Shown: positions 39,609 through 48,959, numbered from the stretch's first letter. The stretch: DNA of 64,000 bases from Selenomonas sp. AE3005 (GCF_000686945.1 NZ_JMME01000008.1:84981-148980); one strand, 5' to 3'. Numbers and translations: made by a program. Notes: generated from the letters alone by a model not told the origin.

Positions 39609-40206
39609 GCGGTTTGACGGTTAGTACGTGCTTACTTTTATTTGTTACAGCTCAGTCGGGCGGAGGTGGTAATACTTTTCGCTGCTCCACTAAATGTCCC
39701 ACCAGCAAACGACAGCACTTTTTAGCGGCCTTGCGCCGGGCAGGCCAGCGGCGCGATTATTCATTATAGTATCCAGTGACTAATGTTTGTGGGCCAGTCC
39801 TCACGGCGTTCGGACAGTCGTTCCGCTGCGAAAAGCATCACCACCTCCGCCCTAAGCGTCGTCCGTTTAAAAGAATTATGTCGCAGTGACAGGGAACAAG
39901 AACATCGATGTTCTTGTAACGGGAGCAACGAGTTCGTAGCAATTGTAAATACCTTAGCTGGGGGCGAACGGAGGAGTGATTTTTATGCGGGGAGCGACTG
40001 CCTGAGTGCAGCGAAGGCCGGCACACTGTAGTCAATCGCTAAGCAACTACGCTGAAAGGAGCGCCGTTGGCCTGCCCGGCGCAGGCTGCTGGACAGCTAT
40101 TTCTGCCGAGGTGTGTCGTTTAGCGGAGGCAGAAAAATTACTCCCCCGTGAACCCCATGCACGTATTAACGGGATATTTTTTAGAATGTATTGACCGTCA
40201 AGCTGC
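39609..40206. repeat. Full-length modular non-coding repeat element with inverted ends
   Basis: A 598-bp stretch without a credible gene. The ends are inverted: GCGGTTTGACGGTTA at 39609 and the complement of GCAGCTTGACGGTCAA at 40191-40206. Inside are two modules. One (39658-39852) is bounded by 25-nt arms beginning GGGCGGAGGTGGTAATA; the other (39969-40148) by 20-nt arms ending CTCCCCCG. Both modules carry a related core around GCGCCGGGCAGGCC, placed in opposite orientation. The linker contains the perfect palindrome CAAGAACATCGATGTTCTTG (39897-39916). The right half is the reverse complement of 28951-29280. Confidence 0.85.
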
Positions 40207-40265
40207 AATTTATTGTATGGAAAAGGAATACAATAAACTGAAAATTACTATTTTTATAAAACATA

Positions 40266-40384
40266 TTGCATTATTTGGCAAATACGCTATAATAATAATT
40301 ACGGAAATCGTTTACTATTGATTTATGCGAAATATGTTTTGATAGTCGGCGATATTTTATTTGGGAAACTAAGAAAACGTTTAC
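40266..40384 (+). promoter_or_regulatory. Promoter and two operators before the transporter operon
   Basis: TTGCAT (40266-40271), 16 bp, TATAAT (40288-40293). GAAATCGTTTAC at 40304-40315 covers the expected start of transcription, and GAAAACGTTTAC at 40373-40384 lies in the leader. Both match the site before lacZ. Confidence 0.7.
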
Positions 40385-40416
40385 ATGCATCTGTGGTACA
40401 ACAAGGGGGACTACTA

Positions 40417-41016
40417 ATGGAAAAAACGGTAATAACCATCAGCCGCCAGTATGGTGCTGGTGGCCGTGAGCTGGCTGGTATTATGGCTGAGAAACTGGGC
40501 ATAAAGCTGTATGACCGTCAGATTGTGCATATCGCGGCGGCGAAATTGGGCATTGACGATTTGAGTGAAGAAGAACTGCTGGAGATGGAAAATCATGTCA
40601 AACCGTTGTCCATGAGCTTTATTCCGTTCCATTCCTTTGGGACGCATATGGGCAGTTCCAGTCAGGAAATGTTCATGAGCGAGTCGGCTGCAATCCGCAA
40701 GCTGGCAGAAGATGGGCCCTGTATTTTCCTGGGACGCAGCGCGGACTATGCTCTGCGGAAAAAAGATAACGTTTTCTCTATCTTTGTTTGTGCCAGCGAT
40801 GAATTCCGCGAGGCACGGGGGCAGAACGTCTATGGCGGCAAGAGCCTGAAAGAGCTGGACAAGGAAGACGAAAAACGCGCCCGTTATTACAACTACTATA
40901 CGGGGCGTACCTGGGGTGCCGGGGAGAATTACGACCTGGTGGTCAACACCAGCTCCGGGGAACTGGAAAAAATCGCTGACGGGCTTATAGCCTATATGCG
41001 TACAATTAAAGGTTAA
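40417..41016 (+). CDS. Cytidylate-kinase-like family protein
   Basis: 199 residues. It belongs to the cytidylate kinase-like group (Cytidylate_kin2): ITISRQYGAGGRELAGIMAE is the nucleotide-binding loop, GPCIFLGRSADY and KRARYYNYYTGRTWG follow. The P-loop is of the weaker GAGGRE type rather than GxxxxGKS/T. Its substrate in this context is unknown; it lies in the same transcript as the sugar symporter, 19 bp away, under galactose-type operators. ATG 40417 follows AAGGGGG. Confidence 0.8.
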   Translation: MEKTVITISRQYGAGGRELAGIMAEKLGIKLYDRQIVHIAAAKLGIDDLSEEELLEMENHVKPLSMSFIPFHSFGTHMGSSSQEMFMSESAAIRKLAEDGPCIFLGRSADYALRKKDNVFSIFVCASDEFREARGQNVYGGKSLKELDKEDEKRARYYNYYTGRTWGAGENYDLVVNTSSGELEKIADGLIAYMRTIKG

Positions 41017-41035
41017 GTTTAGGGGGGCTTTGATT

Positions 41036-42472
41036 ATGGAGGCGGTAGCAGTGGCAGAGAAAAAGAACAGTATGTGGCCGCGTATAGCTTATGCTTGCGG
41101 TACCTTTGGACATGACGTATTTTACGCCATGCTGGCAACGTATTTTATGATTTTCGTTACCAGTAATCTGTTTTCATCAAATAATCCCAGCCGGGATGCA
41201 TATATGATAGGCGTGGTCACCACGATTATCATGGTGCTGCGCGTGGCAGAACTTTTCATTGACCCGTTTATGGGCAATATCATCGACAAGACGAAAACCC
41301 GTTGGGGGCGGTTTAAGCCCTGGGTTATTGTGGGTGCGTTTGTTGCAGCTATCACTTTGGCCGCGCTCTTTACGGATTTTGGCGGGCTGACGGTTTCCAA
41401 TCCTACCCTGTACCTGATTCTGTTTGCAATTGTTTATTTTGTCATGGACGTGTTCTATTCCGCTAAGGACGTAGCTATCTGGTCCATGATTCCGGCTTTG
41501 TCCTTTGATTCGCATGAGCGTGAAATCACGGCTACGGTTGCCCGTATCGGCTCGGTGTTTGGCGGTCAGCTCGTAACCATCATGGTAATGCCGATTGTGC
41601 TGTATTTCTCCGTCAATCAGAACGGTGGTGCCGGTGACCCGCAGGGCTGGTTTGCTTTTGCCTGCATCGGCGGCGGTATTGCCACTTTGGGTGCTATTAT
41701 CCTGGGTATTGGTACGAAAGAACAGGATTCGGCCCTGCGTGAAAACAAGGTTGATACTTCCTTTAAAGACGTATTTAAGGTTCTGGCCAAGAATGACCAG
41801 CTGCTGTGGATAGCCTGCGCTTATTTGATTTTAGGCCTGGGCCAGAATATCGTTAATAACTTCAATCTGTACTATTTTATCTATGTAATCGGTGACGCAA
41901 CGAAGTTCTCCATTTTGGGTATCATCAACGTTGTAATCGGCCTGATGGCTGTAGCCCTGTTCCCGGTACTCACGACGAAATTCAGCCGCCGCAAGCTGTT
42001 CTTCAGCTCACTGGCTATCATGACGGCGGCACTGGTTCTCTATGCTCTTTCCGGTACTAATGTCTGGATGGCGCTGGTGGCAGCTGGTCTCTTTAACCTG
42101 CCGCAGCCGCTTATCTTCCTGGTGGTACTGATGACCATTACGGACTCCGTGGAATACGGGCAGTTAAAGCTCGGCCATCGTGATGAGGCTGTCTGCCTCT
42201 GCGTTCGTCCGCTGGTGGATAAACTCTCCGGTGCAGTTACGGGCGGTATCGTCGGCCTGACGGCTGTATGGGTAGGCATGACCGGCGGTGCTACGGCTGC
42301 CGATATCACGGCGGGCAGCCTGCTGAAATTCCAGCTTATCATGTTTGCTGTTCCGGTAATCCTGCTTGTGCTGGCAGCTTTTGTTTACCGCGGCAAGGTA
42401 ACGCTGACGGAAGAAGAACATGCCCGGATTGTGGAAGAACTGGAAGAAAAATGGGAAGACATGAATAAGTAA
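41036..42472 (+). CDS. GPH-family sugar:cation symporter
   Basis: 478 residues with twelve predicted membrane helices. Features of the glycoside-pentoside-hexuronide family include FIDPFMGNIIDKTKTRWGRF near residues 75-95 and SVEYGQLKLGHRDEAVC. By position it imports lactose, melibiose or a related galactoside together with Na+ or H+. ATG 41036 follows AGGGGGG. Its transcript probably ends at 42604. Confidence 0.9.
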   Translation: MEAVAVAEKKNSMWPRIAYACGTFGHDVFYAMLATYFMIFVTSNLFSSNNPSRDAYMIGVVTTIIMVLRVAELFIDPFMGNIIDKTKTRWGRFKPWVIVGAFVAAITLAALFTDFGGLTVSNPTLYLILFAIVYFVMDVFYSAKDVAIWSMIPALSFDSHEREITATVARIGSVFGGQLVTIMVMPIVLYFSVNQNGGAGDPQGWFAFACIGGGIATLGAIILGIGTKEQDSALRENKVDTSFKDVFKVLAKNDQLLWIACAYLILGLGQNIVNNFNLYYFIYVIGDATKFSILGIINVVIGLMAVALFPVLTTKFSRRKLFFSSLAIMTAALVLYALSGTNVWMALVAAGLFNLPQPLIFLVVLMTITDSVEYGQLKLGHRDEAVCLCVRPLVDKLSGAVTGGIVGLTAVWVGMTGGATAADITAGSLLKFQLIMFAVPVILLVLAAFVYRGKVTLTEEEHARIVEELEEKWEDMNK

Positions 42473-42492
42473 ATTAAACGTATTTTATCTAA

Positions 42493-42542
42493 GAAAACGT
42501 TTCCAAAAGAATATTGACAGTTCCGTTTTTCAGGAGTAAACT
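42493..42542 (+). promoter_or_regulatory. Operator and near-consensus promoter upstream of galK
   Basis: GAAAACGTTTCC at 42493-42504, then TTGACA (42514-42519), exactly 17 bp, TAAACT (42537-42542). Another operator, GAAAACGTTTAC, lies at 42617-42628 between the following terminator and galK. Confidence 0.7.
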
Positions 42543-42563
42543 AGAAACAACAAAGGGAAATGC

Positions 42564-42604
42564 GGCGCAACTTTGTAAGCGAAGCACGAAGTTGCGCCTT
42601 TTTT
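42564..42604 (+). terminator. Terminator between the symporter and galK, also downstream of a promoter
   Basis: GGCGCAACTT at 42564 pairs with AAGTTGCGCC at 42589-42598, followed by six T. It can end the symporter transcript, but a promoter lies between the stop codon and this hairpin, so it may also act as an attenuator for galK. Confidence 0.85.
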
Positions 42605-42649
42605 GCCAATATTAAAGAAAACGTTTACATATAATAGGAGGCCTTGACC

Positions 42650-43843
42650 ATGGAAAAAGAAAATGAAATCCTTGCTAAAATGCAGACGGAATTCGCTGCT
42701 AATTTCGGTAATGATGCCGCTGCCAAGACGCGCGCTTACTTTTCACCGGGACGTGTGAACTTAATCGGTGAGCATACGGATTACAACGGCGGTCATGTGT
42801 TCCCCTGTGCTATTTCCCTGGGGACTTATGCGCTGGTGGCTGACCGTCAGGACAACACGACGCGTATCTATTCCATGAATATGGCTGATAAGGGCGTAAT
42901 TGAGTTTGCTATGAGCGGTCTCAGCTACGACAAAGCCAAGGATTGGGCCAATTATCCCATGGGCGTGGTGAAGGTTTTCGAAGATGCCGGGCATAAGGCA
43001 GGCCACGGCTTTGATATTCTGATTTTTGGCACTCTGCCCAATGGTTCGGGGCTTTCCTCCTCGGCCTCCATTGAAGTGCTGACCGCCTTGATTTTAAATG
43101 ATGCCTTTGACTTTGGCCTGGATATGGTCGAAATGGTGAAACTTTCCCAGAAAGCCGAAAACACCTTTGTCGGTGTCAACTGTGGCATTATGGACCAGTT
43201 TGCCGTAGGTATGGGCAAGAAGGATTGTGCAATTTTACTGGACTGCAACACGCTGGAATATCGTTACAGCAAAATAGCCTTGGACGGGGCCAGCATTGTT
43301 ATCACCAATACGAATAAGCCGCACAGCCTGGCCTCGAGTGCCTATAATGTGCGCCGGGCCCAGTGTGAGCATGCCTTGAATGAGCTCAAGGAAGTTAAGC
43401 CGGAACTGAGTGCGCTGGGGCAGCTGTCCAATGAAGAATTCAATCAGCTGGCCGGGGCTATCAGCGAGCCGCTGGAACGTCAGCGTGCCCGTCATGCTGT
43501 CCTGGAGAACAACCGGACGCTGGAGGCCGTGGAGGCCTTGGAGGCCAATGATGTGGTCAAATTCGGCAAGTTGATGAATGAATCACATTATTCCTTGCGC
43601 GATGATTACGATGTGACGGGCAAGGAACTCGATACCCTGGCTGAGCTGGCCTGGCAGGTAGAGGGCGTTATCGGCTCGCGTATGACCGGGGCCGGGTTCG
43701 GCGGCTGCACGGTAAGCCTCGTGAAAAATGAGGCCATTGAGGCCTTTAAAGCAAAGGTGGGCAAGGCTTATACAGAGAAGATTGGCTATGCCCCGAGTTT
43801 CTATGTAGCCAATATTGCTGACGGCACGCACCGGCTTAAGTGA
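42650..43843 (+). CDS. galK: Galactokinase
   Basis: 397 residues. GHMP-kinase signatures: PGRVNLIGEHTDYNGGHVFP (galactose-binding, residues about 32-51), LPNGSGLSSSASIEV (ATP loop) and SRMTGAGFGGCTVSLV. It phosphorylates galactose at C1 as the first step of the Leloir pathway. ATG 42650 follows TAGGAGG. Confidence 0.96.
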   Translation: MEKENEILAKMQTEFAANFGNDAAAKTRAYFSPGRVNLIGEHTDYNGGHVFPCAISLGTYALVADRQDNTTRIYSMNMADKGVIEFAMSGLSYDKAKDWANYPMGVVKVFEDAGHKAGHGFDILIFGTLPNGSGLSSSASIEVLTALILNDAFDFGLDMVEMVKLSQKAENTFVGVNCGIMDQFAVGMGKKDCAILLDCNTLEYRYSKIALDGASIVITNTNKPHSLASSAYNVRRAQCEHALNELKEVKPELSALGQLSNEEFNQLAGAISEPLERQRARHAVLENNRTLEAVEALEANDVVKFGKLMNESHYSLRDDYDVTGKELDTLAELAWQVEGVIGSRMTGAGFGGCTVSLVKNEAIEAFKAKVGKAYTEKIGYAPSFYVANIADGTHRLK

Positions 43844-43868
43844 TAGAAAATCCTCTAGTAATCATATA

Positions 43869-43908
43869 GAAAACGTATAGAAAACATGTTACAATAGAAA
43901 GCGATTTC
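43869..43908 (+). promoter_or_regulatory. Weaker LacI-type operator words before galE
   Basis: GAAAACGTATAG at 43869-43880 and GAAAGCGATTTC at 43897-43908 resemble the operator seen upstream of lacZ and galK. No clear -35 box is seen; the -10 may be TACAAT at about 43890. Confidence 0.4.
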
Positions 43909-43935
43909 TGTTGTTGAAAAAAGGAGCGCATTGAC

Positions 43936-44925
43936 ATGTCGATTCTTGTTTGCGGCGGTGCCGGTTATATCGGTTCTCATGCCGTTCATCAGTTAGTGGA
44001 AAAGGGCGAAGAGGTAGTTATTGTCGATAATCTGCAGACGGGCCACCGTGACGCCCTGAACCCCAAAGCCAAATTTTATGAAGGTGACATTCGCGAGGCA
44101 GCTGTCCTCGATAAAATCTTCACGGAAAATAAGATTGAGGCTGTTATTCACTTTGCCGCCAATTCGCTGGTCGGTGAAAGCATGGAAAAACCGCTGAAAT
44201 ACTTCAATAACAATGTATATGGCATGCAGGTGCTCCTGGAGGCTATGGTGCGCCATCATGTGGACAAGATTGTATTCTCCTCCACGGCAGCCGTATATGG
44301 TGAGCCAAAGAAAATCCCCATCATGGAGGACGATGAAACCTGCCCCACCAATACCTATGGTGAGAGCAAGCTGACCATGGAAAAGATGATGAAGTGGGTA
44401 AGCCGGGCTGATGGTATCCGCTATGTGTCCCTGCGTTATTTCAATGCTGCAGGTGCCTTGGACGATGGTTCCATCGGTGAGGACCATCATCCGGAAACTC
44501 ATCTGATTCCGCTGATTTTGCAGGTTCCCCTGGGCAAGCGTGACCACATTACGGTGTTTGGTGACGATTATGCTACGCCGGACGGTACCTGCCTCCGCGA
44601 TTACATTCATGTAATTGACCTGGCTGACGCTCATGTACTGGCGCTGGAATACCTGCGCAAGGGCGGCGACAGCAATATCTTCAACCTCGGCAATGGCCAG
44701 GGCTTTTCCGTCAAGGAAATGATAGAGGCCGCCAAAGAGGCTACGGGCAAGGATATCAAAGTGGAAATGGGGGCACGCCGTGCCGGTGACCCGGCCCAGC
44801 TCATTGCCTCCAGTGAAAAAGCCAGAACAATCCTGGGCTGGAAACCGCGTTATACTGATGTAAAGCAGGTTATTGGTACAGCCTGGAACTGGCATCAGAA
44901 ACATCCCAATGGGTATGAGAAATAA
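43936..44925 (+). CDS. galE: UDP-glucose 4-epimerase
   Basis: 329 residues of the extended short-chain dehydrogenase fold: NAD-binding GGAGYIGSHAVHQL at residues 7-20, the catalytic SSTAAVYGEP and YGESK (Tyr-x-x-x-Lys). It interconverts UDP-galactose and UDP-glucose. AAGGAG precedes the start; galT follows after 14 bp. Confidence 0.96.
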   Translation: MSILVCGGAGYIGSHAVHQLVEKGEEVVIVDNLQTGHRDALNPKAKFYEGDIREAAVLDKIFTENKIEAVIHFAANSLVGESMEKPLKYFNNNVYGMQVLLEAMVRHHVDKIVFSSTAAVYGEPKKIPIMEDDETCPTNTYGESKLTMEKMMKWVSRADGIRYVSLRYFNAAGALDDGSIGEDHHPETHLIPLILQVPLGKRDHITVFGDDYATPDGTCLRDYIHVIDLADAHVLALEYLRKGGDSNIFNLGNGQGFSVKEMIEAAKEATGKDIKVEMGARRAGDPAQLIASSEKARTILGWKPRYTDVKQVIGTAWNWHQKHPNGYEK

Positions 44926-44939
44926 GCGGTGAAATAAAA

Positions 44940-46445
44940 ATGAACATCAACACAGAAATCAACCGCCTGCTGAACTTTGCTAAGCAGCGCGGACTTATCA
45001 GCGAAGACGATTACTATTACAGCGCCAATCTCCTTATTGACGTTTTACACGTTGGGGAGTTTGCGCCGGAAGATATAGAAGAAAATTTGGAAACAGCTGC
45101 ACCCATTCTCGAGAATATGCTTGCTTATGCGGTGCAGGAAAAACTTATCGAAGACACAGCAGCTGAGCGGGATTTATTCGATACCCGTATTATGAACTGT
45201 GTCATGCCCCGGCCTTCGGAAGTAGTGCGCAGATTCCAGAGCGATTATGCCCGGGCGCCCAAGGCGGCGACGGACAATTTCTACAAGCTGAGCATTGCCG
45301 CCAACTATATCCGTAAGGACAGAATTGACAAAAACATCGTCTGGCAGACCGCCACGGAATATGGCGATTTGGATATCACCATCAATCTGTCCAAGCCGGA
45401 AAAGGACCCGCGGGATATTGCCAAGGCTAAACTCATTAAGTCCAGCTCTTATCCTAAGTGCCTCCTTTGCCGGGAAAATGAAGGCTTTGCCGGCCATGCA
45501 GGACATCCAGCACGGCAGACCCACCGCTTAATCCCTCTGCGGCTGGCCTCCCATCGCTGGTTTATGCAATATTCCCCTTATACCTATTACAATGAGCATT
45601 GCATTGTCCTGAACAGGAAACATATCCCCATGAAGGTAAACCGCAAGAGCTTTGAGAACCTCTTGGATTTTGTAACGATTTTTCCGCATTATTTCTTAGG
45701 CTCCAATGCGGATTTACCAATTGTGGGGGGCTCCATTCTTTCCCATGACCATTATCAGGGCGGCCGCTATGACTTTGCCATGGCCAAGGCACCGGTGGAA
45801 CGTACCTACAGCGTGCCGGGCTATGAGAATGTAAAAGCCGGCCGCGTGAAATGGCCAATGTCCACTATCCGCCTGACAGGGGAGGACCGGGAAGAACTGG
45901 CAGATTTAGCCGAGAAGATTCTCAACAAGTGGCGCAGCTATAGTGATGAAAGCGTCGGGATTCTGGCTGAAAGTGACGGCCAGCCCCATAACACGATTAC
46001 GCCGATAGCCCGCCGCCGCGGAAGTGACTACGAGCTTGATTTGGTGCTGCGTAATAACCGCACAAGTGACGAGCATCCGCTGGGAATATTCCATCCGCAT
46101 GCCGAAGTACATCATATCAAGAAGGAAAACATCGGCCTTATCGAAGTCATGGGCCTGGCTGTACTGCCGGCCCGTCTGAAAGAGGAAATGCACCTTCTCG
46201 GACAGGAACTCGTTGCCGGTACAGCTGATGTTTCCGGTATTGAGGCCCTGCAAAAGCATGCTGACTGGTATAAAATGCTGCGGCAGAAATATCCGGTGGT
46301 GACGGCAGCTGATGTAGAGGGCATTTTGCAGGCCGAAATCGGTGAGGTATTTAAAACCGTGCTGGTGCATGCCGGTGTTTACAAGCGCAATGAAGAAGGT
46401 ATGGCAGCCTTTGATAAGTTTATGCAAACTGTTTCTGAGGGTTAA
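44940..46445 (+). CDS. galT: Galactose-1-phosphate uridylyltransferase, Firmicutes type
   Basis: 501 residues, the long GalT class (about 500 residues) of Gram-positive bacteria rather than the 350-residue HIT-fold form of E. coli. Conserved stretches include YSPYTYYNEHCIVLN, SILSHDHYQGG and GIFHPHAEVHHIKKENIGLIEVMG. It exchanges UMP between UDP-glucose and galactose-1-phosphate. Forms an operon with galE and the regulator. Confidence 0.95.
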   Translation: MNINTEINRLLNFAKQRGLISEDDYYYSANLLIDVLHVGEFAPEDIEENLETAAPILENMLAYAVQEKLIEDTAAERDLFDTRIMNCVMPRPSEVVRRFQSDYARAPKAATDNFYKLSIAANYIRKDRIDKNIVWQTATEYGDLDITINLSKPEKDPRDIAKAKLIKSSSYPKCLLCRENEGFAGHAGHPARQTHRLIPLRLASHRWFMQYSPYTYYNEHCIVLNRKHIPMKVNRKSFENLLDFVTIFPHYFLGSNADLPIVGGSILSHDHYQGGRYDFAMAKAPVERTYSVPGYENVKAGRVKWPMSTIRLTGEDREELADLAEKILNKWRSYSDESVGILAESDGQPHNTITPIARRRGSDYELDLVLRNNRTSDEHPLGIFHPHAEVHHIKKENIGLIEVMGLAVLPARLKEEMHLLGQELVAGTADVSGIEALQKHADWYKMLRQKYPVVTAADVEGILQAEIGEVFKTVLVHAGVYKRNEEGMAAFDKFMQTVSEG

Positions 46446-46468
46446 GCTGCCGAAGAAAGCAGGTTTTT

Positions 46469-47503
46469 ATGGAAGAAAAGAAACAGGCCACCATTGTGGA
46501 CGTAGCCCGGGCCGCTGGTGTTTCTGTCGCCACGGTATCACGGGTGGTCAATGGCAATTACCCGGTAAAACAGGAAACCAAGGAAAAGGTCAAACAGGCC
46601 ATCAACAGCCTGAATTATGTGCCGAATGTTCAGGCCAGGGAATTAAATACCCGTAAATCATCGACCATTGGCGTAGTGGTGCCGGGCCTGCACAATATGT
46701 TCTTTGCGGAAGTCATTGATGGTATTGAAGAGGCTGTACGGCAGGAAGGTTTTTCCTTCCTGCTGAGCTGCGCGAAGAATGACCCCGAACAGGAAATGCA
46801 GGCTATCAATACGCTGGTGGCCCGTAATGTATCGGGCATTATCGTCATCAGCCCCAATACGAAAAACATCAGTGAAAGTTTTTACCAGGAACTGGTGCAG
46901 CGTGTGCCGCTGGTATTTATAAATGGTTATCATCGTATCCCGGGTGTATCTTACGTGGGTAATGACGAGCAGCTGGGCTGTCAGAATGCACTGGAATATC
47001 TTAAGGAACTGGGACACACCGACATCATGTTTGTGCGCGGCGCTAATTCTGATTCCTATGATATAAAGGAAGAAACTTACCGTAAGTTCATGGCGAAGAG
47101 CCGGGCTTTACGCGAGGATTATATCCTGAATATCGGCGAAGGCAATGGTGTGGAAACAGTTGATTCTGCCATGACGGCGTTGCTGGCCAAGCTGCCTGAG
47201 CTGAAACCTTCAGCGGTTTTTTGCTGCAATGATTTGATGGCTGTCGGCGCTCTTAACGCCTGCAAACGGCTGGGACTGTCCGTACCGCGGGATATTTCCG
47301 TCATGGGTTATGACAATATAGCCCTGTCCCGGCTGGTGGAGCCCAAAATCACCACGATGGACCAGAATATGTTCCAATTGGGAGAAAATGCGTCCCGGCT
47401 GCTGCTGGAAAATATTCGCGGCGGTCAGAGCAAACGCATTTTACTTGATAATACGCTGATAGTCCGGGAAACAACCGACAAATTCAGCCATAACGACAAA
47501 TGA
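46469..47503 (+). CDS. LacI/GalR-family transcriptional regulator
   Basis: 344 residues: an N-terminal helix-turn-helix with hinge (IVDVARAAGVSVATVSRVVN, residues 8-27) and a periplasmic-binding-protein-like effector domain (from GVVVPGLHNMFFAEV, about 65, to ISVMGYDNIALSRL). The recurring GAAAWCGTTTAC sites before lacZ, the kinase-like gene, galK and galE are the likely targets; a galactoside or galactose derivative is the expected inducer. Both points are inferred from context. Last gene of the galE-galT unit, with a terminator behind it. Confidence 0.9.
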   Translation: MEEKKQATIVDVARAAGVSVATVSRVVNGNYPVKQETKEKVKQAINSLNYVPNVQARELNTRKSSTIGVVVPGLHNMFFAEVIDGIEEAVRQEGFSFLLSCAKNDPEQEMQAINTLVARNVSGIIVISPNTKNISESFYQELVQRVPLVFINGYHRIPGVSYVGNDEQLGCQNALEYLKELGHTDIMFVRGANSDSYDIKEETYRKFMAKSRALREDYILNIGEGNGVETVDSAMTALLAKLPELKPSAVFCCNDLMAVGALNACKRLGLSVPRDISVMGYDNIALSRLVEPKITTMDQNMFQLGENASRLLLENIRGGQSKRILLDNTLIVRETTDKFSHNDK

Positions 47504-47505
47504 AA

Positions 47506-47545
47506 CAACCCCTGCAGGATTTTTCCGGCAGGGGTTGCTTTATTT
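47506..47545 (+). terminator. Terminator after the LacI-family regulator
   Basis: CAACCCCTGC, 12-base loop, GCAGGGGTTG, then CTTTATTT. Confidence 0.9.
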
Positions 47546-47625
47546 ATGTCGAAGAAATAATATGTATATGGTATAATAAATTTATTAAATGTAATAATAA
47601 TCCCAGATTAGAAAGGATAATGGAT

Positions 47626-48912
47626 ATGAACAGTGAGAAACTACTGGCAAAGCTGAAAGCCTTCGACCCGGAACTGTGCGGCGAACTGCAGGGGATTTTG
47701 TCCCATCAGCGCAAGACGCTGTCTTTGATTCCTACCACAAATGCGGCCTCGCCGTTTGCGGCTTATCTCAAGGGCAGTACCCTGGGGGACGAAATCATTG
47801 ACCATCATGACGCCGAGGAATATTCGAGCCTGGAACGCATTGCGGCCGGCCGGGCAGCCAAACTCTTTGGGGCTGACCACGCCATTGTCCGCACGGGCAG
47901 TCTGGCCATTGCCTCCCGTGTGGTCATGCTGGGCCTGCTGGAAAAGGGGGATACGGTTTTGTCCTTCAACCTGCGCAAGTCCGAGCATTGCACCGGTGAG
48001 CTGCAGTATAACTTCGTAAAGTTCAGTCTGGAACCGGATACCATGGCCCTTGATTTTGCCAAAGTCAGGGCATTGGCAGAGCAGCATAAGCCCCGGGTGA
48101 TTATTTATTCACCGGTCAACTATCCGAAAAATATAGATTACAGTAAGCTGCGCCAGATTGCTGATGCGGTGGGGGCTTATCTGTGGATTGACTTAGGCCA
48201 GAATTCCGGTCTTATCGCCACGGGAAAAATCCCGTCACCGGTGCCTTATGCAGATGTGGCTACCTTTGCCGGCAGCGACGCCCTGCACGGGCCGCAGAAC
48301 GGGATTATCCTCTGTAAGGAAAAACTGGCGGAACGTCTGGACAGCACCGTAGTGGAAACCGGCCACAGCTCTTTGAAAAAGAACGTTCTGGCCTCGTTGG
48401 GTATTATTTTCAAAGAGGCTGAATGCGATGAGTATCAGGCTTATGCCCAGCAGGTGCTGGATAATGCCCGGGCCTTGGAAGAAGGGCTGCTCGAGGCCGG
48501 CTGCAAGCTGCTGTGCAGTCCCACGCAGAACCATTTGGTGCTGGTGGAACTGAGCAGCGGCATGGACGGTGCCGAGGCTGCCGCCAAACTGGACGATGCG
48601 GGCCTGCTGGTAAAGGCTGAGCGCCTGCTGACCGCTGACGATAGCATCAGCTATCCTATTTTGCGTTTGTCCAGCCTGGACAGTGCTACCCGGTATGTAA
48701 GTGCCGAGGAAATGAAGGAAGTCGGCCGCGTTCTCGGCCAGTTCCTCAAATCACCGCAGGACGAAGTGGCCGTCAAGACCGTCAGCAAGTTCATCAAAAA
48801 GCTGGTCGAGGACCTGCCGCTCTTTGCTGAGGACTGGCTGCCGGAACTGGAGGCCATGGACGAAGGTGACGCAGAGATTGCCATGCGTGCCATGATTCAC
48901 TGGAATATCTGA
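47626..48912 (+). CDS. Serine hydroxymethyltransferase homologue lacking the catalytic lysine
   Basis: 428 residues, the length of SHMT, and alignable to GlyA throughout: ERIAAGRAAKLFGADHAIV, GLLEKGDTVLSFNL, KLRQIADAVGAYLWIDLGQ, SPVPYADVATF. In GlyA the PLP lysine lies in TTTTHKTL; here the segment reads FAGSDALHGP, with Asp218 where Lys should be. The Asp that holds the PLP ring is kept (Asp189), but the following His is Gln192, and the YAEGYP and SEN motifs are changed too. Normal SHMT chemistry is therefore unlikely; it may be a regulator or use another activity. An extended -10 promoter (TGG-TATAAT, 47569-47577) precedes it. ATG 47626 is eight bases from AAAGGA. Confidence 0.75.
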   Translation: MNSEKLLAKLKAFDPELCGELQGILSHQRKTLSLIPTTNAASPFAAYLKGSTLGDEIIDHHDAEEYSSLERIAAGRAAKLFGADHAIVRTGSLAIASRVVMLGLLEKGDTVLSFNLRKSEHCTGELQYNFVKFSLEPDTMALDFAKVRALAEQHKPRVIIYSPVNYPKNIDYSKLRQIADAVGAYLWIDLGQNSGLIATGKIPSPVPYADVATFAGSDALHGPQNGIILCKEKLAERLDSTVVETGHSSLKKNVLASLGIIFKEAECDEYQAYAQQVLDNARALEEGLLEAGCKLLCSPTQNHLVLVELSSGMDGAEAAAKLDDAGLLVKAERLLTADDSISYPILRLSSLDSATRYVSAEEMKEVGRVLGQFLKSPQDEVAVKTVSKFIKKLVEDLPLFAEDWLPELEAMDEGDAEIAMRAMIHWNI

Positions 48913-48933
48913 GTTTATAACGCCGTTGTTCCA

Positions 48934-48959
48934 GTTTTGCCATAGGCAAAACTTCCTCT
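48934..48959 (+). terminator. Possible weak terminator after the SHMT homologue
   Basis: GTTTTGCC, ATA, GGCAAAAC, then TTCCTCTT. A second strong hairpin (CCCCCACCT/AGGTGGGGG, 49012-49033) lies before the converging proC gene, without a proper T run. Confidence 0.45.

Noticed and set aside
39783..40194. Short open frames between the alpha-galactosidase gene and the kinase-like gene
   Set aside because: Same repeat element; frames are not kept between the two copies.
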